Notes: generated by a model not told the origin, from the letters alone. Counted from the stretch's first letter, positions 15,383 to 23,622 are shown. The stretch is 39,928 bases of DNA from CAYUNN01 sp964607015 (GCA_964607015.1 CAZSHN010000005.1:1-39928); one strand, 5' to 3'. Translations and numbers: made by a program.

Positions 15383-16381
15383 ATGAAGAAAATATTTAAA
15401 AAAGAAAAAGGATTTACTTTGGTAGAATCTTTGGTAACAATAGTTATCTTTGCTTTGGCTATGGGGGCGGTAGCTTCTTTTATATTATTTTCTTATAGAA
15501 CTTATGCTTATACCTGGCAGCAGTCATTAGCAATTAACGAAGCAAGGAGAGGAATAGAAACCATGGTTAAAGAGATAAGAGAAGCTCGAACAGGTGATGA
15601 CGGTTCTTATCCTATAGAAGTAGCACAGGACAAAGAGTTTATATTCTATTCTGATATTGATGAAGACGGAGACACAGAGAGAGTAAGGTATTTTTTAGGA
15701 ACTGCTAGTTCTGGAAACCAGGTAAAAGAATGTGTTACTTTCTCTGACGGAGGATCTTGTAGTGTCTCTTTTGATGATTTTTTAAGTGGAGAACTTGATT
15801 CGGCAGAGCTTAGAGTTTCTGTTGAAGGAGATTTTGGCTGGGTTCAAGAATACGCTGAAATTTATGTTGACGGTATCGACTTAGGCACTCGACTTTGTAG
15901 GACCGGCTGTCATGATTGTCTTGGAGCATGGGAAGGTGATACTGTTTTTGACGTTACAAGTCAGGCATCAGATGGAGTTCTTCAAGTGCTTATTGATTCT
16001 AATTTTAGAGTAAATGACTTTTGTGATTGGGAAGACCCTAATCATGCTATGAAAGTTAGACTCGAATTGAGCTGGACAGAGACATTAACTTCAGGGGAAA
16101 CTAATTTTAAAAAAGGAGTTATTAGTCCTGTAGGAGATCCCCCTCAGTACCCTGAAGATCAAGAAGAAATAACTCTTTTAAGTTCTTACGTTAGAAATTC
16201 TCCTCCAATTTTTAAGTATTATGACGAGGAAGGAAATAGGATCGAGATTTATCCTTCTCGGTTAATTGATACCAAATTAATGAAAGTTTTTTTAGTGGTA
16301 AATGTTGATCCCAATCGTGCTCCTTCTGATTTTGAATTAGAGTCTTCAGTTCAATTAAGAAATTTAAAAGAACAAGAATGA
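15383..16381 (+). CDS. Minor pilin-like protein (PilW/PulJ-like)
   Basis: The 332-residue protein begins with a canonical prepilin signal, KKEKG then FTLVESLV, with Glu5, followed by a long helix and the segment NEARRGIETMVKEIREART typical of PulJ/PilW minor pilins. The region around 165-185 has several cysteines (RLCRTGCHDCLGAW), possibly forming disulfides outside the cell. Minor pilins start pilus assembly or sit at the tip. The stop overlaps the next gene by four bases, which supports cotranslation in the pil operon. Confidence 0.8.
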   Translation: MKKIFKKEKGFTLVESLVTIVIFALAMGAVASFILFSYRTYAYTWQQSLAINEARRGIETMVKEIREARTGDDGSYPIEVAQDKEFIFYSDIDEDGDTERVRYFLGTASSGNQVKECVTFSDGGSCSVSFDDFLSGELDSAELRVSVEGDFGWVQEYAEIYVDGIDLGTRLCRTGCHDCLGAWEGDTVFDVTSQASDGVLQVLIDSNFRVNDFCDWEDPNHAMKVRLELSWTETLTSGETNFKKGVISPVGDPPQYPEDQEEITLLSSYVRNSPPIFKYYDEEGNRIEIYPSRLIDTKLMKVFLVVNVDPNRAPSDFELESSVQLRNLKEQE

Positions 16382-17799
16382 TTAATATCTTTTCAAAAAA
16401 AGGGTCAATGGTAATCTATGTTCTAGTTTTTGGAGCAGTATTTGCTCTTTTAATTGCTGGATTATTAGGATTCATTCTTGTTCAGATGAAGCATACTGCT
16501 CGAAGAGAGGCTTGGAATAGATCTCTCCATATTGCTGAAGCAGGACTGGATTATTATAAATGGTGTGTAAATAATGAAATTGAAGCTGGTTGTGAAGGAG
16601 AAAAAGAATATTATGATTCTGCTGGAAGCCCGATAGGAAAGTTTTCTGTCCAGGCCACTTCAACTTTTAATTGTGAAGAAACGATAAAAAGAGACATTGT
16701 TTCTACTGGTTGGACTTATGATTTTCCTGATATTAAGAGAGAGGTTGGTATTTTCTATGGACGAACTTCAGTAGCAAAATATGCTTACCTTATTAATGAT
16801 AATGTTTGGGCGGGTTCTGATAGAGAGGTAAGAGGAGTTTATCATTCAAATGGTGGGGTCAGGATGGACGGAGAAAATCAATCTTTAGTAAGTAGCGCTC
16901 AAGATGAATGGGTTTGTACTGATTCTTTTGGTTGCGATCCTTGTCCGACCGGTGATGGTTGTAGAATAGAAGGGAGTGATTGTATCTGCCCAGGAGTTTT
17001 CACTACAACTGAAAATGCAGATCTTGATTTATTTGATTATCCTGTTACCCCTTTTGACTTTGATGGAATTACAGTAGACCTAGCTGACATTAAAAGCAAA
17101 ACTCAATCCAATCCTCAAGAATATTATTGGCCACCAGTTGATGATATTGATACAGACGGAGAAGGTTATCATATTAAGCTTGTTAATGATGGAACTTTTG
17201 AAGTTTGGATTATTACTGATCTTGATTCAGACTGGGGGTACAACAATGAAGAGGGATGGCATATTGATTATCTTTCTATTGACGATGAATATTATCATAG
17301 TAGCCATTCTGTAGATTCATCCTGTCCCTTAATCTTTGTAGAAGATAATCTTTGGTTAGACGGAGAAGTAAAAGGAAAAGTCACTATTGCTTCTGCTAAC
17401 CTTATAACGCCTGGAGAAGAAACTGATGTTACTTTGCCTGGAGATATAGATTATACTACTTTAGACGGGTCAGACGGTTTGGGCGTTATCTCTGAAAGGA
17501 ATATCTTAATTTCTCCCGATTCTCCTAATCAAATGGAAATGAGAGGAATTTTTATTGCTCAAAAAGGAAGATTTGGAAGAAATCATTATGATTGGAATAT
17601 TAGAGACAAGCTAGAAATTTACGGATCAATAGTTAGTAACGGAAGAGTTGGCACTCAATGGACATCAGGTGGAACAATTGTTTCTGGGTACAGAGAAAGA
17701 GAAAACTATTTTGACTCTGAGTTAGTATATGAGCCGCCTCCTTTTATTCCTTATGCTTCTTCTGATTTTGAAACCATAAGTTGGGAGGAAGTAGAATAA
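16378..17799 (+). CDS. PilX-like pilus assembly protein
   Basis: A 473-residue protein with an N-terminal basic patch and one hydrophobic helix (SKKGSMVIYVLVFGAVFALL), followed by RSLHIAEAGLDYYKW, the pattern of PilX N-terminal domains. There is a Gly before the helix but no Glu5, so processing by prepilin peptidase is uncertain. The exported part has a cysteine-rich stretch (GCDPCPTGDGC, about 187-197) and a C-terminal region with repeated short beta-like units, similar to proteins with polymer-forming adhesin folds. Function is inferred from place. The promoter of pilM lies in its last bases. Confidence 0.75.
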   Translation: MINIFSKKGSMVIYVLVFGAVFALLIAGLLGFILVQMKHTARREAWNRSLHIAEAGLDYYKWCVNNEIEAGCEGEKEYYDSAGSPIGKFSVQATSTFNCEETIKRDIVSTGWTYDFPDIKREVGIFYGRTSVAKYAYLINDNVWAGSDREVRGVYHSNGGVRMDGENQSLVSSAQDEWVCTDSFGCDPCPTGDGCRIEGSDCICPGVFTTTENADLDLFDYPVTPFDFDGITVDLADIKSKTQSNPQEYYWPPVDDIDTDGEGYHIKLVNDGTFEVWIITDLDSDWGYNNEEGWHIDYLSIDDEYYHSSHSVDSSCPLIFVEDNLWLDGEVKGKVTIASANLITPGEETDVTLPGDIDYTTLDGSDGLGVISERNILISPDSPNQMEMRGIFIAQKGRFGRNHYDWNIRDKLEIYGSIVSNGRVGTQWTSGGTIVSGYRERENYFDSELVYEPPPFIPYASSDFETISWEEVE

Positions 17800-17809
17800 C
17801 TGATATAAT
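17781..17809 (+). promoter_or_regulatory. Internal promoter before pilM
   Basis: TTGGGA (17781-17786) and TATAAT (17804-17809) are spaced by 17 bases, inside and just beyond the end of the PilX-like gene. The predicted start near 17816 is 25 bases before the pilM ATG. Confidence 0.7.
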
Positions 17810-17840
17810 AGGTTATACATATTTTGAGTTAAACTTTAAA

Positions 17841-18941
17841 ATGCCTAAATTTTTAGAAATAAAACCTGAATCTTTTGGACTTGATATTTCTGATACATCG
17901 ATCAAGGTTGTTAGATTGAAAAAGAAGATGAATAATTTTTCTTTAGCCTCTCTAGGAGAAGAAAAAGTAAATTCTGGAGTTTTGGAAAATGGTGTTATTA
18001 GAGACCAAGATTCTTTGGTGGAATCAATCAAAAAAGCTGTATCTAATGTAGAAGGAGAGAAGTTGAGAATTAAGAACGTGGTTTGTTCTCTTCCTGAAGA
18101 GAAGAGCTTTTTAGAGGTGATAAAAATGCCCAAGATCAAAAAGGAGGATTTAAAAAACGCTGTAAAATACGAAGCAGAGAATTATATTCCAATGTCGATA
18201 GAAGATGTTTATCTCGACTCCCATCTCCTTAAATCTGCCCATGAGCACTTAGAGCATGCTGAAGTTCTTGTTGTTGCCTGTCCGAAAATTGTAGTTGATC
18301 CTTATATTTCTTGCTTAAAGAAAGCAGGGCTTCAACCAAGGATTCTAGAAGTAGAGTCGTTAGCAATTGCAAGAGCGTTAGTTAAAAACGAAGTAGTTCC
18401 CCAGGATATGCTTTTGATTGATATTGGAGCTAACCGAACTAGCTTTATTATTTTCTCTGGTTATTCTTTGAGATTCACCAGCTCTATTCATACTTCAGGA
18501 GAAGAGCTTACTAGGGCTATTTCTGAGAAGCTAGCAATTAGCCCTAAGAAAGCAGAAAAAATGAAGATTAAATATGGTTTGGCTGGTAGAACAGAAAAGG
18601 GGAAAGAAGTTCTTAATGCTCTTTCTTCTCACCTCCAAATATTGGTGGACGAAGTGAGCAAGCATTTAAGTTTTTATAGAACGCATGGCCACGGAAGAAA
18701 AGGACCTTTGCCGTCTAATGAACCAGGTATCGAGAAAATTATTATTTGTGGAGGAGGAGCTAATCTTGTTGGTTTAAATAATTATTTAAACGATAAATTA
18801 AAAATACCAGTAGAAGTAGGTAATCCATGGGTGAATGTATTAAAAGATCCAAATAAGGACCAGCCGCTTTCTCCTGAGAAGTCAATTAAATATACTACCG
18901 CTATTGGATTGGCATTAAGAGGAATAAGAGAAAAATCATGA
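17841..18941 (+). CDS. pilM: Type IV pilus assembly protein PilM
   Basis: Actin-like cytoplasmic protein that links the PilN/PilO membrane ring to the pilus motor. The 366-residue protein begins FGLDISDTSIKVVRL (phosphate-1 region), has MLLIDIGANRTSFIIF (phosphate-2) and KIIICGGGANLVGL (adenosine region). I chose the ATG at 17841: a farther in-frame start would overlap the upstream gene and precede the internal promoter. The stop overlaps the pilN start as ATGA. Confidence 0.93.
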   Translation: MPKFLEIKPESFGLDISDTSIKVVRLKKKMNNFSLASLGEEKVNSGVLENGVIRDQDSLVESIKKAVSNVEGEKLRIKNVVCSLPEEKSFLEVIKMPKIKKEDLKNAVKYEAENYIPMSIEDVYLDSHLLKSAHEHLEHAEVLVVACPKIVVDPYISCLKKAGLQPRILEVESLAIARALVKNEVVPQDMLLIDIGANRTSFIIFSGYSLRFTSSIHTSGEELTRAISEKLAISPKKAEKMKIKYGLAGRTEKGKEVLNALSSHLQILVDEVSKHLSFYRTHGHGRKGPLPSNEPGIEKIIICGGGANLVGLNNYLNDKLKIPVEVGNPWVNVLKDPNKDQPLSPEKSIKYTTAIGLALRGIREKS

Positions 18942-19489
18942 TCAATCTTTTACCTCCAAAAGAAAAAAGAGTTTTACAAGTAGAAGAAAAAAGAAAGATA
19001 GTTTTAATTCTTGGTCTCCTTTCTTTTGTTTTCCTTGCTTGTTTGATCATGATCCTTGTTTCAATAAAATTTTATATCTCTGGCCAAGTTTCAGTAGAAA
19101 AAATAATTTTAGAGCAAGGAAGAGAGGAAATGGGACTACCCAAAGACGAAGACTTAACAGAGAAAATAAAAGAAGCAAATAAGTCTTTTGTTAAAATTAA
19201 TTCATTTTATGAAAATCAATTTAAGCTAACTGATGTTATTGAAAAAGTTTCTGGGACTGTTCCGGAAGATGTTTACTTAACTATCTTTTCTTATCAGCCG
19301 AAAGAAGGACAGATAACTATTTCTGGTTTTGCCGAAGACAGAGAATCTCTATTTCAATTTAAAAAGAGTTTAGAGACAGAAGAAGAATTTAAAGAATTAT
19401 TTTTTCCGCCTTCTACTTGGATTACGGCTGAGGATATAAATTTCAATTTAAACTTTAAAACAAGGCCAGATGAAGATAAGTCCAAATAA
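18938..19489 (+). CDS. pilN: Type IV pilus assembly protein PilN
   Basis: Bitopic inner-membrane protein whose N-terminal INLLP motif is the docking peptide for PilM. Here the protein begins MINLLPPKEK, followed by one membrane helix (about 21-45) and a periplasmic-type alpha/beta domain. The length of 183 residues is usual. It overlaps pilM by four bases and pilO by twenty. Confidence 0.9.
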   Translation: MINLLPPKEKRVLQVEEKRKIVLILGLLSFVFLACLIMILVSIKFYISGQVSVEKIILEQGREEMGLPKDEDLTEKIKEANKSFVKINSFYENQFKLTDVIEKVSGTVPEDVYLTIFSYQPKEGQITISGFAEDRESLFQFKKSLETEEEFKELFFPPSTWITAEDINFNLNFKTRPDEDKSK

Positions 19490-20030
19490 AAAATTTTATA
19501 TTTCTATAGTAGGGCTAGTAGCAGGATTTCTTGCTCTGGTTGTTTTAGTTGTTGTTCCTATTGTTCAGGCAATAGAAAATGATGCTCGTGAATTGTGTGA
19601 AAAGAAAAAGGCTCAAAATACTCTTTATGAAGAAAGAGAGACTCTTAAAGATTTTAAAGATATTTATAATAAAGTTGAGCCTGATTTAAAAAAAATAGAT
19701 CAGATGGTTATTGACTCCGAAGTCCCTATTGATTTTATCGATTTTTTGGAAAGAACTGCTATCGATTCAAATATTTTTATAGAGATTTCTTCTGTTAATA
19801 AAAAAATAGAAAAAGAAGATAAACAACTTTATGCTGTTTTTCAAATGGAAGCAATGGGATCTTTCTCTGATTTTATGGTATTTCTTGAGAAGTTAGAAAA
19901 TGCTAATTATTTAATTGAGGTTGATGGGTTGACTATTAATAGAATGGGAGAAGAGAGCACAGAAAGAGTAGTTGATTTTTCTCCTGATGACATTTCGGCA
20001 AAAATTTCATTAAAAGTATTTGCAAAATGA
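19470..20030 (+). CDS. pilO: Type IV pilus assembly protein PilO-like
   Basis: A 186-residue bitopic protein: a short inside tail, a helix at about 9-32, a coiled-coil stretch (KKKAQNTLYEERETLKDF) and a C-terminal domain with FSDFMVFLEKLENANYLIEV, the pattern of PilO. It forms the inner-membrane ring with PilN. The assignment rests on the fold pattern and gene order more than on strict motifs. It overlaps pilN by 20 bases and the next gene by four. Confidence 0.8.
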   Translation: MKISPNKKFYISIVGLVAGFLALVVLVVVPIVQAIENDARELCEKKKAQNTLYEERETLKDFKDIYNKVEPDLKKIDQMVIDSEVPIDFIDFLERTAIDSNIFIEISSVNKKIEKEDKQLYAVFQMEAMGSFSDFMVFLEKLENANYLIEVDGLTINRMGEESTERVVDFSPDDISAKISLKVFAK

Positions 20031-20608
20031 AATTAAAATTAAAAGTAAAAGGATTAAAAACAAAAATTAAGAATTTTTTCAGAGGAGCTGCCTTTCATCC
20101 TTTTATTTCTTTTTGGATTATGTTAATTATTGCTGGATTAGCCGGAGGAGTAGTTTATTATAAATGCGTCCTTCTTGTTTCCGAAGATGACAATGGAGGG
20201 CTTGAGAAACATGTTAATTTCAACCAGAGAGTATATGAAGAAGTTCTATCTCAATGGCAACAAAGGGAAGAAAAATTTTCTCAGACAGGAGAAAGAGAAT
20301 ATGTTAATCCTTTTTCAGGGCTTGGAATAATTTCTACTTCAACTGAAGAATCTACTTCGACCGAAGAAAATTCTACTTCAACTCAAGAGAATAATCCAGA
20401 AGAAGATCAATCCGAGGAAACAGAAAAACTATTAGCCGCAAAGAGTCTCTTCACTTTCTACTACTTAAAAGGAGAAAAGCTACCTTTAATAAGCGAGAGG
20501 GCAATTATTTGGGAAGAGAAAGGACTGGGAACAAGAGGGGAATATAGTGGATTAAAATATCAAAATCAGATCTTATTAGAGGCTCTTAAGGAAGAGTTGA
20601 CTAGTTAG
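20027..20608 (+). CDS. Last gene of the pilus operon, unknown membrane protein
   Basis: I do not recognise this 193-residue protein. It has a basic N-terminus, one membrane helix (about 26-48) and an outside region with a Ser/Thr/Glu repeat (STSTEESTSTEEN and STSTQEN) that looks like a flexible linker, then a folded C-terminus (LLAAKSLFTFYYLKGEKLPL). It occupies the place of pilP, but it has no lipobox and no clear PilP domain. Translation is coupled to pilO through ATGA. The stop region contains the -35 box of the following tRNA promoter. Confidence 0.7.
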   Translation: MKLKLKVKGLKTKIKNFFRGAAFHPFISFWIMLIIAGLAGGVVYYKCVLLVSEDDNGGLEKHVNFNQRVYEEVLSQWQQREEKFSQTGEREYVNPFSGLGIISTSTEESTSTEENSTSTQENNPEEDQSEETEKLLAAKSLFTFYYLKGEKLPLISERAIIWEEKGLGTRGEYSGLKYQNQILLEALKEELTS

Positions 20609-20625
20609 CTTAATTTAGATAAAGT
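20597..20625 (+). promoter_or_regulatory. Promoter of the Arg-His tRNA pair
   Basis: TTGACT (20597-20602, within the end of the pilus operon), 17 bases, then TAAAGT (20620-20625). The predicted start is about seven bases before tRNA-Arg(UCU). Confidence 0.55.
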
Positions 20626-20638
20626 ATATAGTTGTTAA

Positions 20639-20712
20639 GCCCTCGTAGCTTAACTGGATAGAGCAGGACCCTTCTAAGGTCAAGGTTGCAGGTTCGAGTC
20701 CTGCCGAGGGCA
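20639..20712 (+). tRNA. tRNA-Arg(UCU)
   Basis: Acceptor GCCCTCG/CGAGGGC, anticodon loop CTTCTAA (anticodon TCT, reads AGA), T-loop TTCGAGT, discriminator A. No CCA is encoded. tRNA-His follows six bases later. Confidence 0.95.
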
Positions 20713-20718
20713 CTTGAT

Positions 20719-20793
20719 GGTGGCCGTAGCTCAACTGGTTAGAGCATCGGGTTGTGGTCCTGAAGGCTGCGAGTTCAAATCTCGTCGGCCACC
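20719..20793 (+). tRNA. tRNA-His(GUG)
   Basis: Acceptor GTGGCCG/CGGCCAC plus the extra G at -1 (20719) opposite C73 (20793), the histidine hallmark. The anticodon loop is TTGTGGT (anticodon GTG) and the T-loop is TTCAAAT. The full CCA is not encoded. Confidence 0.95.
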
Positions 20794-20801
20794 CAAGTTT
20801 T

Positions 20802-20825
20802 AAATCGCCTTGAAGGCGATTTTTT
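20802..20825 (+). terminator. Terminator of the Arg-His tRNA transcript
   Basis: AAATCGCCT (20802-20810) pairs with AGGCGATTT (20814-20822) around TGA, within a run of six T. Confidence 0.9.
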
Positions 20826-20835
20826 GTAAAATAAA

Positions 20836-20864
20836 TTATTACTTCTCTTTTTCTGTGCTATAAT
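20836..20864 (+). promoter_or_regulatory. Promoter of the 33-residue protein
   Basis: An extended -10 box TGCTATAAT ends at 20864; the -35 candidate TTATTA (20836-20841) is weak but at 17 bases. The predicted start near 20871 leaves about 16 bases before the ATG. Confidence 0.65.
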
Positions 20865-20886
20865 AAAAACAAGTAATTATTTAATT

Positions 20887-20988
20887 ATGTTTAAAAAAAC
20901 AGTACCTACTTCAGTAGCTTTTACGATAATCATTGTTTTTGCTGCGGCAGTAGGGTATTTCACTTATTTACAATATATAAGTTTTTAA
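20887..20988 (+). CDS. 33-residue single-helix membrane microprotein
   Basis: An open frame of 33 codons with ATG start and TAA stop. Translation gives a short basic start (MFKKTVPTS), one hydrophobic helix of about 18 residues (VAFTIIIVFAAAVGYF) and a short polar end (TYLQYISF). It has an extended -10 promoter just upstream and a strong terminator downstream, so it looks like a dedicated transcription unit and not chance. No Shine-Dalgarno site is seen. The function is unknown. An untranslated small RNA of about 200 bases is the main alternative. Confidence 0.6.
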   Translation: MFKKTVPTSVAFTIIIVFAAAVGYFTYLQYISF

Positions 20989-21042
20989 TTTACTCTTTTA
21001 AAATTAATTTTAGTTTTTAAAGACTAATTTTTGATAATGGGA

Positions 21043-21079
21043 ATAAAAAAAATAGGCGAGAGGCCTATTTTTGTTTTTT
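21043..21079. terminator. Bidirectional terminator between microprotein and htrA
   Basis: AAAAATAGGC and GCCTATTTTT (about 21048-21072) pair around GAGAG, with T-rich sequence on both sides, so it can end both the plus-strand small gene and the minus-strand protease gene. Confidence 0.85.
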
Positions 21080-21093
21080 TACTTTTAAGAAAA

Positions 21094-22119
21094 TTATTTT
21101 TTGTCAGTTAAAACTGTTTTTAATTCTAATTCTTTATTTCCCCTTAATATCTTTAATTTAATTCTTTCTCCTACCTCACACTCATTTAACAAATCTTCAA
21201 AAGTATCTTTTTTGCTTATCTTTTTTTCTTTAATCTTTAAAATTATGTCTGCTTCTTTTATTCCTGCCTTATCTGCGGGGCTTCCTTTTATAATTGCTTT
21301 TCCTTCTGGAACTTGTTCTCTTACTACTAAAACTCCATTATTTGTTGGAAGTTTATATTTTTCTTTAATTTCTTTACAAATTGGCACATACCTTATTCCT
21401 AAGAAGGGCTGTCTTATCTTTCCATATTTTTTTAAATCATCCAATCCTTTTTTAGCTGCATTAATAGGAATGGCAAAACCTACGTTTTCTGCTCCAAAAA
21501 CCATTGCTGCATTCACCCCTATTACCTTGCCATCAATATCTACTAATGGGCCACCTGAATTCCCAGGATTAATAGCAGCATCTGTTTGGATTAAGCCTCT
21601 AAGGTTTTGCGTTTTTTTCTCTATAATATCTACTGCTTTTATCTTTCTGCTTAATCCGGAAACAACTCCTAGAGAAATTGTGTTTTGAAAACTTCCTAAA
21701 GTATTACCAATAGCAACAGCTGTTTCTCCTAAATCAAGCTTATCAGAATTTCCTAGTTTTAGCGTTGGCAAGTTCTTTTTTTCTATCTTAATTATTGCTA
21801 TATCATTTATTGGGTCTCTGGCCAAAACTTTTGCTTTTGCTTTTTCTTTTTCATTGATTACTGCAATGTATTCGGCTTTAGGATCGATAACTACATGGCG
21901 GTTTGTTATTATTATTCCTGATTTATCTACTATAAAACCGGAGCCACCAGAGATTCTTACTTTTTTCTTCTTTTTGGAAGGTGAAAAGAATTCGTCAAAA
22001 CCAAAAGGATCGTCTTCAAAAGGATTTTCATAAGCAGGTAAGTATTTTGAAACAGTGATACTTACTACTGCGGGAATAGCTTTTTTGACGATTTTTACTA
22101 CTTGGTTTTTCTCTGCCAT
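21094..22119 (-). CDS. HtrA/DegP-type serine protease with one PDZ domain, no signal peptide
   Basis: A protein quality-control protease. The trypsin-like domain has the full triad: His75 (TNRHVV), Asp106 (DPINDIAI) and Ser188 (GNSGGPL). One PDZ domain fills about 245-341 (FLGIRY, GSPADKAGIKEADIILKI). Unlike nearly all family members the 341-residue protein has no N-terminal membrane helix or signal peptide. It starts MAEKNQVVKIVKKA, and an in-frame stop lies directly before the ATG, which excludes a longer form. A Lys-rich loop (SPSKKKKKVR) precedes the catalytic His. It is divergent from tRNA-Arg(CCU). Confidence 0.92.
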   Translation of the reverse strand: MAEKNQVVKIVKKAIPAVVSITVSKYLPAYENPFEDDPFGFDEFFSPSKKKKKVRISGGSGFIVDKSGIIITNRHVVIDPKAEYIAVINEKEKAKAKVLARDPINDIAIIKIEKKNLPTLKLGNSDKLDLGETAVAIGNTLGSFQNTISLGVVSGLSRKIKAVDIIEKKTQNLRGLIQTDAAINPGNSGGPLVDIDGKVIGVNAAMVFGAENVGFAIPINAAKKGLDDLKKYGKIRQPFLGIRYVPICKEIKEKYKLPTNNGVLVVREQVPEGKAIIKGSPADKAGIKEADIILKIKEKKISKKDTFEDLLNECEVGERIKLKILRGNKELELKTVLTDKK

Positions 22120-22144
22120 TTAGTAATTTTAACATACAAGCTAA

Positions 22145-22173
22145 TTGAAAACCAGAATGAATTCTGCTATACT
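22145..22173 (+). promoter_or_regulatory. Promoter of tRNA-Arg(CCU) and possibly tRNA-Ala(GGC)
   Basis: TTGAAA (22145-22150), 17 bases, then TATACT (22168-22173) with an upstream TGC extension. The predicted start near 22180 is seven bases before the tRNA. Confidence 0.8.
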
Positions 22174-22186
22174 ATTGAACGATAAA

Positions 22187-22258
22187 GCCCTCGTAGTTTA
22201 ACGGACAAAACGCCTCTCTCCTAAAGAGGAAATGGAAGTTCAATTCCTCCCGAGGGCA
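22187..22258 (+). tRNA. tRNA-Arg(CCU)
   Basis: Acceptor GCCCTCG/CGAGGGC, anticodon loop CTCCTAA (anticodon CCT, reads AGG), T-loop TTCAATT, discriminator A, no CCA. The T-stem has one A-C mismatch (52-62). Confidence 0.93.
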
Positions 22259-22296
22259 CGTTGATTTTATTTTAGAAACTGATATTGTTTTTATAT

Positions 22297-22373
22297 GGGC
22301 CCGTAGCTCAGTTGGCTAGAGCGTCTGATCGGCATTCAGGAGGCCGAGGGTTCGAGTCCCTCCGGGTCCACCA
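22297..22373 (+). tRNA. tRNA-Ala(GGC), CCA encoded, C33
   Basis: Acceptor GGGCCCG/CGGGTCC with the alanine G3-U70 wobble, T-loop TTCGAGT, discriminator A and encoded CCA. The anticodon loop is TCGGCAT (anticodon GGC): position 33, almost always U, is C here. Confidence 0.92.
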
Positions 22374-22469
22374 TAATATTATCTTTATAGAAACGAACTA
22401 TATTCGTATATTCGATTTACTTTCAGATTACAAAAATCTTAACAAAGAGCCCTGAAAATATTATTAGTT

Positions 22470-23234
22470 ATGGACTTAGATAAAATTTTTAAAATTCCGA
22501 TAAACGGAAGGGAAGTGTTTAATAATAAAATTCCCCCAGACAAGATTATAAAAAAGAGATTTAATTATAAAAAAGATTCAAAAGAATTGTATATTTTGCT
22601 TCCTCCTTGGGGAGGACGCATTTTTTATAATTTTTTCCTAAGACATCTTTTAATGAAAAAAGGTTATTCATTTTTAGAGTATGAATTTCCAAAAGCAATT
22701 CTGTCAACAAATTGGAAATTTACATTGGATTATTTTAATTTTATCCGCGAATCTGTGGTTAAGGAGTCAGAAAAATTAAAAAAGAGATATGGATTTCAAA
22801 AGATTAAAATAATTGGAATTAGTTTAGGTTGTGTTAATACTTGCATGTGTGCCAATAATAATGAATCTATTGATGAGATTTTTTTAATACTTCCTACTCA
22901 TTGTTTAGCAGAGCTGGTATGGCAAGGGATAAGCACGCAAAAAATTAGGCAGGAATATGAAAATCAAAAAATATCTTTAAAAGAATTAAAGAATTACTGG
23001 CACGCCTTAGCCCCAGAAAATAATATTACCAAATTGAAATCCAAAAAGGTTTCAATATTTCTCAGTAAGGCAGATAAAGTAGCTCCATATTATTGTGGAA
23101 AAAAATTATTAGAGAAATCGAAATCTTTAGAATATAATCTTTTTTATAATATAAACGATAATCTCGGTCATTATTTAACTGTAATTCAATTTTATCTAAA
23201 TCCTAAAAGATTTTTATTTGATAAGCAGGGATAA
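22470..23234 (+). CDS. Alpha/beta hydrolase-fold protein
   Basis: A 254-residue protein whose fold is recognised from its catalytic pattern: the nucleophile elbow GISLG near residue 130, an aspartate in SKADKVAPY after a late beta strand, and a histidine in NLGHYLTV near the end. The oxyanion strand is LLPPWGGR. There is no signal peptide or membrane helix, so it should be cytoplasmic. The substrate is unknown. It sits alone between a tRNA pair and a hairpin, with no visible ribosome-binding site, and appears more AT-rich than the housekeeping genes, so accessory or transferred status is possible. Confidence 0.75.
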   Translation: MDLDKIFKIPINGREVFNNKIPPDKIIKKRFNYKKDSKELYILLPPWGGRIFYNFFLRHLLMKKGYSFLEYEFPKAILSTNWKFTLDYFNFIRESVVKESEKLKKRYGFQKIKIIGISLGCVNTCMCANNNESIDEIFLILPTHCLAELVWQGISTQKIRQEYENQKISLKELKNYWHALAPENNITKLKSKKVSIFLSKADKVAPYYCGKKLLEKSKSLEYNLFYNINDNLGHYLTVIQFYLNPKRFLFDKQG

Positions 23235-23284
23235 AGTAAGCTTTAAAATTTTCCTTTGGAACATTGCGCTAAGCCCTAATTTTT

Positions 23285-23314
23285 AAAACATACCTGTTTA
23301 TATGGGTATGTTTT
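23285..23314 (+). terminator. Hairpin after the hydrolase gene
   Basis: AAAACATACC (23285-23294) pairs perfectly with GGTATGTTTT (23305-23314) around a ten-base loop. Only four T belong to the right arm, so termination may be modest. Confidence 0.6.
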
Positions 23315-23352
23315 GCTTGATAAATTAATATTTTTAATTAAGATAAAGATTA

Positions 23353-23622
23353 GTGATTGAATTGAATCTAGTAGCTAGTACAGGAACGTACCTTTTTGCA
23401 ATCGGAATGCTTACATTCCTTATGACAATAGTCATAAATTGGACTGTATTAATGCTCGCAGGTCAAGACGGGGCAGGGCCAGGAAATTACCTTTTTTACT
23501 TAGTATTAAAAGATGGTAAATTCTTTAATTCAATAAAAATAGGGCTTCTTTCAGGAGCGTTATTGATAGTTGCTGGAGCATTAATATTTGGAATAGGCAT
23601 TCTAATTTCGTTATTTATATGA
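23353..23622 (+). CDS. Small two-helix membrane protein of unknown function
   Basis: An 89-residue frame starting with GTG. It has two hydrophobic segments (about 11-35 and 61-88) separated by a glycine-rich loop (GQDGAGPGNY) and a short polar segment. I recognise no family. The GTG start is uncertain, because a TTG three codons later is equally possible and no ribosome-binding site is present. The stop codon overlaps the first base pairs of a strong terminator, which supports a real, independently ended gene. Confidence 0.6.
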   Translation: MIELNLVASTGTYLFAIGMLTFLMTIVINWTVLMLAGQDGAGPGNYLFYLVLKDGKFFNSIKIGLLSGALLIVAGALIFGIGILISLFI

